A stretch of 64,000 nt of DNA from JAWXBK01 sp040878185. GTDB lineage: Bacteria; Pseudomonadota; Alphaproteobacteria; Dongiales; Dongiaceae. The notes under the pieces were generated by a model, which was not told the DNA's origin, ran no database searches, and saw only the letters and a list, made by a program, of their open reading frames with translations. The DNA lies in the NCBI GenBank assembly GCA_040878185.1, contig JBBDMS010000037.1:26765-90764 (forward strand). The letters run 5' to 3'. Shown here piece after piece: positions 1 through 8,089 of the stretch (the first letter of the stretch is position 1; each line of letters starts with the position of its first letter). The position numbers and the translations under genes are program-made.

Positions 1-610
1 TGCGCTGGAACATCAGCGGCGCACCCAGCATCGATGCCTTGATCTGCGGCCGCACCGTCATGTCCTGAAATTTTTCGCTCAACTCGGGCTTGCGCAGGTT
101 GCAATCGATATAGAGCTTGTGCACGCGATCGACATGCGTGCGTTCGAAGCGGTTCGGCTGCAGCAACGCCTTGTTGGATGCCTTGGCGCTGAACCAGTCA
201 AGCTTGCGGAAGAACCACGGGTCGGCCACCTCGATATCGTCCTCGAGATAGCAATAGTAATCGAACCCGCCGAGCGATTGCTGCAGCACGTCGTGGCATT
301 CATAGCCGAGCAGCATCGGTTCGGCGTCGGTCGAATGCTCCGTGAAAAGAGGACCGGGCAGATCGGCAATCAGGTGATCGCCTCGGGTGGTGCAGATCGT
401 GACCTTGAGCTCGGCCTTCATCTGATCGTTGGTGTCGTCGAGGAACCGCGCGGCCGGATTGAGCAGCCCCTGACGCGGGCCGAAATTCACATGGAGCGAT
501 TCCAGGACACGGGTCAATGCGGCAACCCGGGCGGCCGGATTGGCCCGCGCCGAGCCATAGAAACCCGAGGCCGGTCTGAAATAGTGGGCGATTGCGACGT
601 GGATCCGCAT
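1..610 (-). CDS. Unrecognised protein, possibly glycosyltransferase-like (3' end cut by window edge)
   Basis: The frame opens at an ATG (610) and stays open to position 1, about 203 residues, so the C-terminus lies outside the window. The N-terminus MRIHVAIAHYFRPAS looks like the first beta strand of a nucleotide-sugar-type fold. Around residues 120-135 there is DYYCYLEDDIEVADPWFF, whose acidic EDDIE resembles the metal-binding DxD-like motif of GT-A glycosyltransferases. I do not recognise the exact family. Codon use and the hydrophobic core look like a real gene, unlike the overlapping reading frames. The glycosyltransferase idea is inference from one motif. Confidence 0.65.
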   Translation of the reverse strand, partial: MRIHVAIAHYFRPASGFYGSARANPAARVAALTRVLESLHVNFGPRQGLLNPAARFLDDTNDQMKAELKVTICTTRGDHLIADLPGPLFTEHSTDAEPMLLGYECHDVLQQSLGGFDYYCYLEDDIEVADPWFFRKLDWFSAKASNKALLQPNRFERTHVDRVHKLYIDCNLRKPELSEKFQDMTVRPQIKASMLGAPLMFQR

Positions 611-680
611 GGAAAGGCCGGCTGGCTGAAATCGGTCCCCGGCGAGTAAAGCGCCGGCCCGTCCGGGTCAAGCCCGACCG

Positions 681-1592
681 TTACGAGCGCGGGATTTTGC
701 GGAGCTCCCGAAGGCTCTGAAAGCCGGTCGGACCGACGATGAGATGATCGTGCAGCGTCACGCCGACCGCCTCGGCGGCGCGGAAGATTTCACGGGTGAT
801 CTCGATATCCTGGGCCGAGGGCTTGAGATTGCCGCTGGGGTGGTTGTGGCACAGCACCAGGCCAACCGCCCCGACATTGAGGGCGCGGCGGATGATCTGC
901 CGGGGATAGGCGGCCACCTCGTTGACGGTGCCCGATTGCTGCAGTTCGTCGTCGATCAGCGCGTTGCGCTGGTCGAGATACAGAACGCGAAACTGCTCAA
1001 TGTCGTTATGAGCCATGCGCGAACGGCAGTAATCGACCACCTTGTCGATCGAATTGAGTAGCGGCCGTCCGATTACCTCCTCGCGCGCCGCTCGTGCCGC
1101 CAGTTCTCGAATCGCCCGAAAATTGACCACGGTCTGCCGGTTCATCTGCTCGAAGCCGGCCAGTTCCTCCTCCGGCGCCGCGAGCACCGCACCGATCGCG
1201 CCGAACCGCTCGAGCAACGCCTTGGCCAAAGGCTTCACGTCGGCGCGCGCGATGCTGCCGAACAGCACCAGTTCGAGCAGTTCATAGTCGGGCAACGCTT
1301 CGAGCCCGCCATCGAGCGCCCGCTCGCGCAGCCGCTGGCGATGGCCCCAGTAATGCGGCCGCTCGGCCGGCGCCGCCTCGAGCCCGGGTTCCAGCGCTTC
1401 GGCCAGGCGAGGGCTCGGATCCTCGTCGCCTTCGAAGACCCAGGCCTGCGCCATGCGGTCCCATTTGCCGCCGAGTTCCTGCAGGCGCGTCCGATGCGGA
1501 TAGGTGTCGCCGCGCACGATGAAACCGCCGGCCCCGATACGATGCGGCGCCACGGTGATGCCCAGCCTTGTCAGGTTCTTCGGGTCGCCCAT
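681..1592 (-). CDS. radC: RadC/JAB-domain (MPN+) family protein with extra N-terminal domain
   Basis: The last ~120 residues carry the RadC/JAMM signature: a conserved Glu (SGTVNEVAAYPRQII), then CHNHPSGNLKPSAQD with the HxH...S..D zinc ligands. The middle (HYWGHRQRLRERAL, PDYELLELVLF) is the helical UPF0758 N-terminal part. Family proteins are usually ~220-230 aa. This one is 303 aa because of a ~75-residue N-terminal extension containing RTRLQELGGKWDRMAQAWVF, which resembles the short WxxxxxxW module of DUF5710-type proteins. I chose the ATG at 1592; the longer frame to 1640 would begin at TTG. Despite the name, a DNA-repair role for RadC is not established. Confidence 0.9.
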   Translation of the reverse strand: MGDPKNLTRLGITVAPHRIGAGGFIVRGDTYPHRTRLQELGGKWDRMAQAWVFEGDEDPSPRLAEALEPGLEAAPAERPHYWGHRQRLRERALDGGLEALPDYELLELVLFGSIARADVKPLAKALLERFGAIGAVLAAPEEELAGFEQMNRQTVVNFRAIRELAARAAREEVIGRPLLNSIDKVVDYCRSRMAHNDIEQFRVLYLDQRNALIDDELQQSGTVNEVAAYPRQIIRRALNVGAVGLVLCHNHPSGNLKPSAQDIEITREIFRAAEAVGVTLHDHLIVGPTGFQSLRELRKIPRS

Positions 1593-1700
1593 GCCTTCAG
1601 CTCCACCGGGAATGGTCGACGCGGGCGGTGCCGGGGTCAAGCGGCTGTGGAGAATGCGTCGATCCGCTAGAATTGTCTCTCAGCCTGCTCCGGAGGCCCC

Positions 1701-2093
1701 ATGCCCGATCCGACCACGCCACGCGCGCCCATCGAGCCTTCCGCCATTCGCGGAAACCACACGCCGGCCGCGATTCGCGGCTATCACGCCCATGTCTATT
1801 TCGGGCCCGGCACGGTCGCCGAGGCCCGGGCCTTGTATGACCGGATTCCGGCCGCCCTTCCGGACGCTGCGCTCGGCCGCTTTCACGAACGGCCGGTCGG
1901 CCCCCACCCGGCCTGGAGCTATCAGATCGCGTTCGATGCGGCGGCGTACGGCCGGATTGTTCCATGGCTCGCGACGCAGCGCGGAACGCTCGACGTGTTC
2001 GTGCACGGGCTCAGCGGCGACGATCTCTACGACCACACCGCGCTCGCGATGTGGCTCGGCCGGTCCTATACGCTCGATCTGTCGGTCCTGTAG
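1701..2093 (+). CDS. DOPA 4,5-dioxygenase family protein
   Basis: The 130-residue product has the family hallmarks: IRGYHAHVYF near residue 25, GPHPAWSYQIAFD in the middle and FVHGLSGDDLYDHT near the end. The His residues in HAHVYF and VHGLSGD..DH are the expected metal ligands. Bacterial members are small cytosolic proteins, usually annotated as aromatic ring-cleavage dioxygenase-like with unknown substrate. A GGAGG ribosome-binding site precedes the ATG. The gene converges on the adenylating enzyme of the biosynthetic cluster with only 7 nt between the stops, so it could be a cluster member or simply its neighbour. Confidence 0.85.
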   Translation: MPDPTTPRAPIEPSAIRGNHTPAAIRGYHAHVYFGPGTVAEARALYDRIPAALPDAALGRFHERPVGPHPAWSYQIAFDAAAYGRIVPWLATQRGTLDVFVHGLSGDDLYDHTALAMWLGRSYTLDLSVL

Positions 2094-2100
2094 CGGCGGA

Positions 2101-3564
2101 TCAGCGCGGCGAACCGGGAAGCCGTTCGGCGAGCATTGCCTTGACGATCTTGCCGGCACTGTTGCGCGGCAGTTCATCGATGATCCGTATGATGCTCGGC
2201 ACCTTGTAGGGCGCAAGATATGTGCGGCAATGGCGCAGGATGGCGCTTTCATCGACGTTTCCGTCGGTCACGAGGAACGCCGCCACTTCTTCGCCCAGCC
2301 GGTCCGATTTCGCCCCCAGCACGGCCGCCTCCCGCACGCCGGCGGCGGACAGCAGAACGCGTTCGACCTCCGGCGCGAACACGTTCATGCCGCCACGGAT
2401 GATGACGTCGTTCCAGCGCCCCTGCAGAAACACATAGCCGTCCGCGTCGATAAACGCGTAGTCGCCCGGATAGTGCCAGCCGTCGCGGAAACTTCTGTCG
2501 GCCGGGTCGGGCGGATAGATGCCCCGCGTCATCGCGGGCGACCGGCACCGCAGGATACCGGTCTCGCCGGCCGGCAGCAGCCGGTCCGTCTCGCCCACGA
2601 TCTCGATTTCATTCCCCAGCATCGGCCGGCCGATCGAACCCGGTTTCAGCTCATGTTCGTGCGGACGCATGATCGCGTTCATGCCGCCGCCGGCGCTGCC
2701 ATAATAGTCGACCAGATTGGGTGAGAGCCGGGTGCGGATCGCACGATTTTCTTCGGGGAACAGCACCGCGCCGACGGTCGCGAAGAGGCGGAGCTGTGGC
2801 AGCAGCAGGCCTTCCGCCGGCGCTTCGGCCAGCAGCATGCGGGCGATCGATGGCACGACCGAGATCGTATCGATCCGATGTTGCGCGATTGCCGCGACAA
2901 CGTCCTTCGCCTGGAACAAAGGCGGCATCAGATGCAGGGTGCCGCCGCGCAGCAGAGTCGCGAGCGCCATGCCGCGCCCGGCAGCAAAAGCAATCGGCAG
3001 GACCGACAGATAGCGATCATTCTCGCCGACCCCGACATCGGTCCAGTACGCGCCGGCCATCGCGCCGTAATTGCGATGCGTGTAGACGTTCGCCTGCGGC
3101 ACGCCGGTGGTACCGGAACTCAGGACCAAAATGAAAACCGTGTCGTCGCCCGGCGCCATCCGATCCCAGGCCGGCGCCGCTGCAACAGCCTGCCGCCAGG
3201 TTTCGTCATGCGGGATCGTCGGCAGGCTCGGGTCGATGCGGCGGCCGGTTTCGGCGATCACCAGCTTCGGCCGAAAGATGCGGCCGATCCGTTCCTGCTC
3301 GGCGAGGGTCCAACGCCAGTCCATGGGCAGATTGACGGCGCCGAGCCGCGCCACGGCCAACCATATCGCCGGGATATCGACACCGTCGATCAGCGAGGCC
3401 CCGACCACGTCGCCGGGCCGGACGCCGGCGCGATGCAGAACAGTGGCGATGCGCCGGCACCGGTCGTCGAGCTCGGCAAAGGTGAGCGTCTCGCCGCTAT
3501 CGACGATGGCTGGCTTGTTGGCCCGGAATCGGCCATGAAGGGCTACCAGTTCGGCAAGGTTCAC
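2101..3564 (-). CDS. Free-standing adenylate-forming enzyme 1 (AMP-binding superfamily)
   Basis: The protein (~487 aa from a GTG aligned with the paralogue's Met) has the ANL-superfamily motifs: LSSGTTGVPQAN (A3 P-loop), YYGSAGGG (A5), YPGDYAFIDADGYVFLQGR..D (A7/A8, ATP ribose and hinge) and PRNSAGKIVK (A10 Lys for adenylation). It would activate a carboxylic acid as acyl-AMP for transfer to CoA or a carrier protein. Two oddities are visible: the P-loop PKG is PQA, and the usual YGxTE Glu is Gly. It is closely related to the enzyme at 4703-6163 and diverges from the carrier-thioesterase gene. A longer ATG frame to 3633 would overlap that gene. The substrate cannot be read by eye. Confidence 0.88.
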   Translation of the reverse strand: MNLAELVALHGRFRANKPAIVDSGETLTFAELDDRCRRIATVLHRAGVRPGDVVGASLIDGVDIPAIWLAVARLGAVNLPMDWRWTLAEQERIGRIFRPKLVIAETGRRIDPSLPTIPHDETWRQAVAAAPAWDRMAPGDDTVFILVLSSGTTGVPQANVYTHRNYGAMAGAYWTDVGVGENDRYLSVLPIAFAAGRGMALATLLRGGTLHLMPPLFQAKDVVAAIAQHRIDTISVVPSIARMLLAEAPAEGLLLPQLRLFATVGAVLFPEENRAIRTRLSPNLVDYYGSAGGGMNAIMRPHEHELKPGSIGRPMLGNEIEIVGETDRLLPAGETGILRCRSPAMTRGIYPPDPADRSFRDGWHYPGDYAFIDADGYVFLQGRWNDVIIRGGMNVFAPEVERVLLSAAGVREAAVLGAKSDRLGEEVAAFLVTDGNVDESAILRHCRTYLAPYKVPSIIRIIDELPRNSAGKIVKAMLAERLPGSPR

Positions 3565-3602
3565 GGCGGATGCAACACTTCTCGGTTGCCTCGGGGCACC
3601 GT

Positions 3603-3608
3603 TATAAT
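3603..3608 (+). promoter_or_regulatory. Candidate -10 hexamer (TATAAT) for the carrier-thioesterase gene
   Basis: A perfect TATAAT lies 6 nt before the ATG at 3615. A start site about 7 nt downstream of the hexamer would coincide with that ATG, giving a leaderless message. No good -35 hexamer is visible at the standard spacing, so this remains a candidate. A later ATG at 3639 has no convincing ribosome-binding site. Confidence 0.35.
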
Positions 3609-3614
3609 GCCAGC

Positions 3615-4694
3615 ATGGCGACGATAACGACATCTGGAATGACAGCGGAGGGGCCGCCCGGTCGCAGCGACGACGGCGGCCTGGCGGGATGGCTGTGCAA
3701 GCACCTCGCTGCGGCGCTCGGCTACAAATCGGTCGAAGCGGGCGACGATTTCTTCGAGCTGGGCGGCGATTCCGTTGCCGCCACGGCCCTGGTCACCGCG
3801 ATCGCCGAACGGTGCAAGGTCGAATTGCCGATCTCGATCATCGTCAGCCACCCGACGATGGCCGCACTCGCGCGCCATCTGGCGAATCAGACTCCGCCGG
3901 CCCTCTATCCGCCCTTGCTGCCGGTCGAAACCGCAGGCGAACGCACGCCGCTGTTCGTCATCCATGGACTGACGGGGCAAGCTTTCGCAGCGCGCTATCT
4001 GCGCGACCGGATTGGTCCGCAACGGCCGATCTACGGGCTGCAGGCGACACCGCAGCGCCCCCGGGAGAACGCATTCAAAAGCGTCCCCGAACTGGCGGCC
4101 GACTATCTCGAGGCAATACGCAGCGTCCAGCCCGCCGGCCCGTATCTGATCGCCTCTTACTGCGCCGGCATTATGATCGCCTGGGAAATCGCGCAGATGC
4201 TGATCGCGGCCGGTGAAGCGATCCCGCTTTTGATCGCGATCGATCCGCCATCGCATATCGGCGACTGGATCGGCGGCGAAGTCGACCACACCGATGAAGG
4301 CGGCGTGCCTGGCGACGACAAAAATTTTCGGCGCCAGACCCGGGATTCGATCATCGTCGGAACGGCCAATCACGACGATATGACGTGGCTGCGCCGCGAT
4401 CCGAACGCGATGGAAGGCGCCGTCGAGACGGCGGTCGCTCTGCGCGCGGCGTTCCTTGCCTACCGACCAGCACCTTATAACGGCCGCATCGCCCTCATCT
4501 GTTCGGCGCAAGCTGCGAGCTATCTGCACGCGGCGAGAAGAAAGCCCGATCAACGCCGCGCCGGATGGCCCGCGTTGATGCGCGGAAAAGTCGATTTCGT
4601 CATGCTGCGTGGCAGTCATTCGGGAATGTTTAAACAGCAAAATCCAGCCGTCCCCGACGCCGTGCGAGAAGCTCTGGAAAGTACCGGTCTCTGA
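3615..4694 (+). CDS. Carrier protein-thioesterase didomain with Cys in the nucleophile position (NRPS-like)
   Basis: The 359-residue product has two domains. Residues ~20-92 form a peptidyl/acyl-carrier domain with phosphopantetheine site DDFFELGGDSVAAT (Ser53). Residues ~100-359 form an alpha/beta-hydrolase thioesterase: PLFVIHGLTG, then LIASYCAGIMIAWEIA, where Cys183 sits at the usual GxSxG Ser, Asp210 in LLIAIDPP, and His335 in RGSHSGMF. No adenylation or condensation domain is attached, so loading must come from a partner, presumably one of the flanking adenylating enzymes. It is the only plus-strand gene in the cluster, divergent from enzyme 1 and ending 8 nt from the stop of enzyme 2. 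Upstream ATG at 3570 is possible but less likely. Confidence 0.9.
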   Translation: MATITTSGMTAEGPPGRSDDGGLAGWLCKHLAAALGYKSVEAGDDFFELGGDSVAATALVTAIAERCKVELPISIIVSHPTMAALARHLANQTPPALYPPLLPVETAGERTPLFVIHGLTGQAFAARYLRDRIGPQRPIYGLQATPQRPRENAFKSVPELAADYLEAIRSVQPAGPYLIASYCAGIMIAWEIAQMLIAAGEAIPLLIAIDPPSHIGDWIGGEVDHTDEGGVPGDDKNFRRQTRDSIIVGTANHDDMTWLRRDPNAMEGAVETAVALRAAFLAYRPAPYNGRIALICSAQAASYLHAARRKPDQRRAGWPALMRGKVDFVMLRGSHSGMFKQQNPAVPDAVREALESTGL

Positions 4695-4702
4695 GATCGG
4701 CC

Positions 4703-6163
4703 TCAGGTCCGGGCCTCGAGATTCTCCAGAAGGCGCCGCTTCACGATCTTGCCGGCGCTGTTGCGCGGCAACGTATCCACGAAATGCATCTGTGTCGGAA
4801 TCTTGTACGCGGCAAGCCGGCCGCGGCAATGCCGCATCAGCTCGTCCCGATCGATCCCGCGATCGGCGACCAGAAACGCAACCACGTCCTCGCCGAGCGT
4901 CGGATTGGCGACACCGAGCACGGCAACTTCGCGGACGCCCGGCAGGCCGAGAAGCACCCGCTCGACCTCGGGCGCGTAAACATTGCTGCCGCCACGAATG
5001 ATGATGTCATTGTAACGCCCCTGCAGGAACAGATAGCCGTCTTCATCGATCAGCGCGTAATCGCCGGGATAGTGCCAGCCTTCGAGATAGGTTTCGTCCG
5101 CCGGATCGGGCGGATAGACGCCAAGACAGGTATTCGGGCAGCGTGCCCGCAATCGCCCCGTGGTGCCGCGCGGCAATGGGTTGTTGCGATCGTCGACGAT
5201 TTCGAGATCGGTTCCCAGCATTGGCCTTCCGACCGAACCCGGCTTCTCATCGATCTCGTGCGGATAGAGGATCGTGTTGAGACCGCCGCCGGTGCTCCCA
5301 TAGTAGTTGATGAGGTTCGGCGACAGCCGCTTGCGTACGGCGTTGCTCTCTTCGGGAAACAGCATCGCGCCGACTGACGTCAGCAGGCGCAGCCCCGGCA
5401 TCAGGAGACGGTCGTCGCTCGTCAGCGCCAGCAACTGGCGCAGGATCGTCGGAACGCAACACAGCACATCGATCCGGTATTTCTCGACAGCGGCGAGGAT
5501 CTCGGCGGCCCCGACCAGCGGTGGCATGAACCGGAGCGTACCGCCGCCCAACAAGGTCGCCAGCGCAACGGTCCGGCCGCCGGCGCTCGACAGCGGGATA
5601 ACCGCCAGCGTTCGGTCGTCCGATCTTTGACCGATGTCGATCCATTGTCCCAGCATGATCGTGCGAAAGGTCCGATGCGTATGCACATTTCCCTTCGGCA
5701 ATCCGGTCGTGCCGGAGCTCATGTTCATGAGGGCCGGCAGGTCGTCGCCAGGCGCCATACGGTCGTCCGCCGGCGCCGCCGCCACCTCGCGTTCCCAGGC
5801 TTCGTCATGGCGCACAACCGGCAGGCCGTCGCCGACTTTCCGATTGGGTTCAAAGAAAATCAGGCGCGGCTGAAACACGCGACCGATCTGCGCCTGTTCC
5901 TCCGGCGTCCATCGCCAATCCATTGGAATGAACGCGGCGCCGATCCGCAGAATTGCCATCCAGAGAACGAGATGTGCGGCACCGTCCATCAGGCTGACAC
6001 CGACCAGATCGCCGGCGCGCACGCCGCGCGTGGTCAGGGCGTTCGCACTGCGGCGAGCCCGTTCGTCGAGTTCCGCAAAGGTGACGGGGTGTTGATCGTC
6101 GTCGACGGCAATCTCCTTGGCACGATAGCGTGCGTGCAAAGCGAGATAGCTGGCGACATTCAT
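4703..6163 (-). CDS. Free-standing adenylate-forming enzyme 2 (AMP-binding superfamily)
   Basis: The 486-residue protein starts MNVASYLALHARYR. It carries SSGTTGLPKGN (A3, with the canonical Lys), YYGSTGGG (A5, Gly at the usual Glu), YPGDYALIDEDGYLFLQGR (A7/A8) and PRNSAGKIVK (A10 Lys). It aligns end to end with enzyme 1, including unusual shared stretches such as PMDWRWT, GRPMLG, YPPDPAD and GWHYPGDYA. The two therefore arose by duplication and probably activate related or different acids for the same pathway. It lies 27 nt downstream of the TauD-type oxygenase gene on the same strand, suggesting one operon with the oxygenase, hydrolase, carrier and P450. Confidence 0.9.
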   Translation of the reverse strand: MNVASYLALHARYRAKEIAVDDDQHPVTFAELDERARRSANALTTRGVRAGDLVGVSLMDGAAHLVLWMAILRIGAAFIPMDWRWTPEEQAQIGRVFQPRLIFFEPNRKVGDGLPVVRHDEAWEREVAAAPADDRMAPGDDLPALMNMSSGTTGLPKGNVHTHRTFRTIMLGQWIDIGQRSDDRTLAVIPLSSAGGRTVALATLLGGGTLRFMPPLVGAAEILAAVEKYRIDVLCCVPTILRQLLALTSDDRLLMPGLRLLTSVGAMLFPEESNAVRKRLSPNLINYYGSTGGGLNTILYPHEIDEKPGSVGRPMLGTDLEIVDDRNNPLPRGTTGRLRARCPNTCLGVYPPDPADETYLEGWHYPGDYALIDEDGYLFLQGRYNDIIIRGGSNVYAPEVERVLLGLPGVREVAVLGVANPTLGEDVVAFLVADRGIDRDELMRHCRGRLAAYKIPTQMHFVDTLPRNSAGKIVKRRLLENLEART

Positions 6164-6190
6164 GGTACGGATTTCGCGCGGCGAGGAATT

Positions 6191-7090
6191 TTAGCGGCTT
6201 GCAGCATCGCGCGGCGCGGCAGACATCCCGACATCCTGCGGCAAACCCGTCGCCACGATCCGGTAAAGCAGGCGCCGCGTCGAGGCCTCCGTCGCCGCGC
6301 CGATCGCCTCGGCGCAATGCAGCGTCGCTGTATTGTCCCAGAGTACAATGTCCCCCGGACGCCAGGCATGACGATAGACGAAACGCGGTTCGATCGCGTG
6401 CAGTTTTAGACGGCGCAAGAGCGCCTGCCAGGAGCCGTCCGGTGGCGGATCCATGTCGACCGCCGAACCGGCGATCGCATAGAGACCGGTCTCGCCGGTC
6501 ACGCTGTGACGGCGCGCGATCGGATGTCGACCCGGCGGCGGCAGCAGTGCCGCCTGCTCCGGCGACATCGGGTGCACGCCATGCTCCCATTCTTCGCGAT
6601 CGTCACCGCCGCCATAGCTGTGAAACGCATGCAATCCGTCGATCTCGCGCCGGGCCGCGTCGGCGAGCGCTCTGTAGGCCTGCACGAGATCGGTGAACAA
6701 GGTGGCGCCGCCGTTCGCCGGTGCCTCGATGCAATAGAGGATTGTGACGGCGTTCGGGTCGGCGGCATAGCCGCGATCGGTGTGCCAGAAGGCGGCGCCG
6801 TTCCGATACTCTTCCGGCTCCAGCGCTTTCCCGACATTGCCGACCTGCATGATCGCCGGATGATTCGGCAGCACGAGATTGTCGTAGGGTTCGAGGAACG
6901 GCTCGCCCCACAGCCGGCCGAACGTCTCGTATTGCGCGAGCGTCAAATTCTGTTCGCGGAATAGCAAGACGCGATTGCGATAGAGCGCATCGTAGAGGGC
7001 GGCGCGTGTCTCGCTGTCGGCGATGCGCGTGCCGTCGAAACCCGTCACCTCGGCAACGAACCCCGGCCCGATTTCCTGCAACCCGATCAT
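6191..7090 (-). CDS. TauD/TfdA-family Fe(II)/2-oxoglutarate-dependent oxygenase
   Basis: This is a 299-residue cupin-fold oxygenase. The iron facial triad is visible as FWHTDRGY (His103, Asp105) and LWDNTATLHCAEA (His258). The 2-oxoglutarate-binding Arg is in STRRLLYRIV (~272-277). The N-terminus (GFVAEVTGFDGTRI) and RVLLFREQNLT match the TauD start, and GGATLFTDLVQAYRAL is typical of the family. I chose ATG 7090; the longer frame to 7360 overlaps the hydrolase gene and lacks family character. TauD-type enzymes hydroxylate, halogenate or oxidatively cleave substrates, in some pathways bound to carriers. Gene order suggests tailoring of the cluster's product. Confidence 0.9.
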   Translation of the reverse strand: MIGLQEIGPGFVAEVTGFDGTRIADSETRAALYDALYRNRVLLFREQNLTLAQYETFGRLWGEPFLEPYDNLVLPNHPAIMQVGNVGKALEPEEYRNGAAFWHTDRGYAADPNAVTILYCIEAPANGGATLFTDLVQAYRALADAARREIDGLHAFHSYGGGDDREEWEHGVHPMSPEQAALLPPPGRHPIARRHSVTGETGLYAIAGSAVDMDPPPDGSWQALLRRLKLHAIEPRFVYRHAWRPGDIVLWDNTATLHCAEAIGAATEASTRRLLYRIVATGLPQDVGMSAAPRDAASR

Positions 7091-7119
7091 GTCGCATTCC
7101 GCAATGAGCGTAACCGAGC

Positions 7120-7140
7120 GTACCGCCCCGAGGGCGGTAC
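7120..7140 (-). other. Intercistronic perfect hairpin, 9-bp stem, 3-nt loop
   Basis: GTACCGCCC and GGGCGGTAC are separated by three bases, giving a perfect GC-rich stem-loop. It lies 22 nt after the hydrolase stop and 30 nt before the oxygenase ATG. There is no T-run after it on the minus strand, so it is more likely an mRNA-processing or stability element, partial attenuator or protein-binding site than a standard terminator. Confidence 0.5.
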
Positions 7141-7161
7141 CCGCAACGCCTGCGATGCGGC

Positions 7162-8034
7162 TCACCGATCGGCGGGCAGCGCGCCGTCTTTCAGATAAGC
7201 CTCGATCGGCGCGATCGGCGCGTCTTGGAGCAGCGAAGGCGGATGACCGCCCGGCAGCGCATCCCAATAGGCGATGTTCGGGTACTGGGTCCGGACCGCG
7301 TCGAAGAGCGCAGGATTGCGGTACGGGCTGGTCTCCCCGTAGAGAAAGAGCGCGTCGCATTTCAGACGAGGAAACGTCTGGCTGTTATCGAATTTTTTAC
7401 CAAGATAACTGCCCATCGCAGCCACCACTTTCGGATCGTATTTCAGCGCGATCTTGTCAGACTGGCGATGGAAGCGCGCATCGCGATAATACTCGTGCAA
7501 ATGCTCGGGTATCTGGCTGAGGGGCGGCCGCCGCTCGAAAAGATAGGCCTCGGCTTCGTCGACGGAATCGAATCGCGCTTCGGCCTGTTCGTGAAGCGAG
7601 CGATGATGTCGGATCAGCGCATCGTGACTGGCAAGCGGCGTATCGACGAACACGACCGACCGGGGCCGTGTGCGCACATACATCAAATAGAGCAACAGCA
7701 TCATGCCGCCCCAGGAAACGCCGAGCATATGTTCGTCGCCGGTCGCGTATCTGCGGCAGACCGCAACGAGGCTGCTCACATATGTCTCCCAGCGATAGCC
7801 GGCGACCTGCCAGAGAAACTGGCTGTCGCCGTGGCCGAGCCAGTCGGGGCAGATCACCTCGAACCCCGACTGGTTGAGGCGCTCGGCGAGGACCGCGAAC
7901 TCGGCACCGCTCGCCCCCATCCCGTGCGTACAGATGACGCGCCGCGTCGCACCGGGCGGGCTCCAGATCCGGATATTCAGCCGGCGAACCAGGGGGCCGA
8001 AGCGGATCAAGACAAATTCGTGATGCGGCTTCAT
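7162..8034 (-). CDS. Alpha/beta hydrolase of the biosynthetic cluster
   Basis: The 290-residue product has an alpha/beta-hydrolase layout: VICTHGMGASG (oxyanion-hole loop), CPDWLGHGDSQ, nucleophile elbow LGVSWGGMM (Ser107), FLYGETSPYRN (acid region) and GGHPPSLLQ (His). The segment VICPDWLGHGDS is typical of meta-cleavage/epoxide-type hydrolases. The substrate is unknown; it may release or cleave a carrier-bound or ester intermediate. The start is uncertain. ATG 8034 gives the best-looking N-terminus (MKPHHEFVLIRFG) but has no clear ribosome-binding site. ATG 8115 would overlap the carrier-protein gene by 26 nt. Confidence 0.85.
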   Translation of the reverse strand: MKPHHEFVLIRFGPLVRRLNIRIWSPPGATRRVICTHGMGASGAEFAVLAERLNQSGFEVICPDWLGHGDSQFLWQVAGYRWETYVSSLVAVCRRYATGDEHMLGVSWGGMMLLLYLMYVRTRPRSVVFVDTPLASHDALIRHHRSLHEQAEARFDSVDEAEAYLFERRPPLSQIPEHLHEYYRDARFHRQSDKIALKYDPKVVAAMGSYLGKKFDNSQTFPRLKCDALFLYGETSPYRNPALFDAVRTQYPNIAYWDALPGGHPPSLLQDAPIAPIEAYLKDGALPADR

Positions 8035-8089
8035 GAGGCTGAGCGCAGATGGCGCCGGCAACAGTCCGATGGCGTCGATCGCAATGCCA

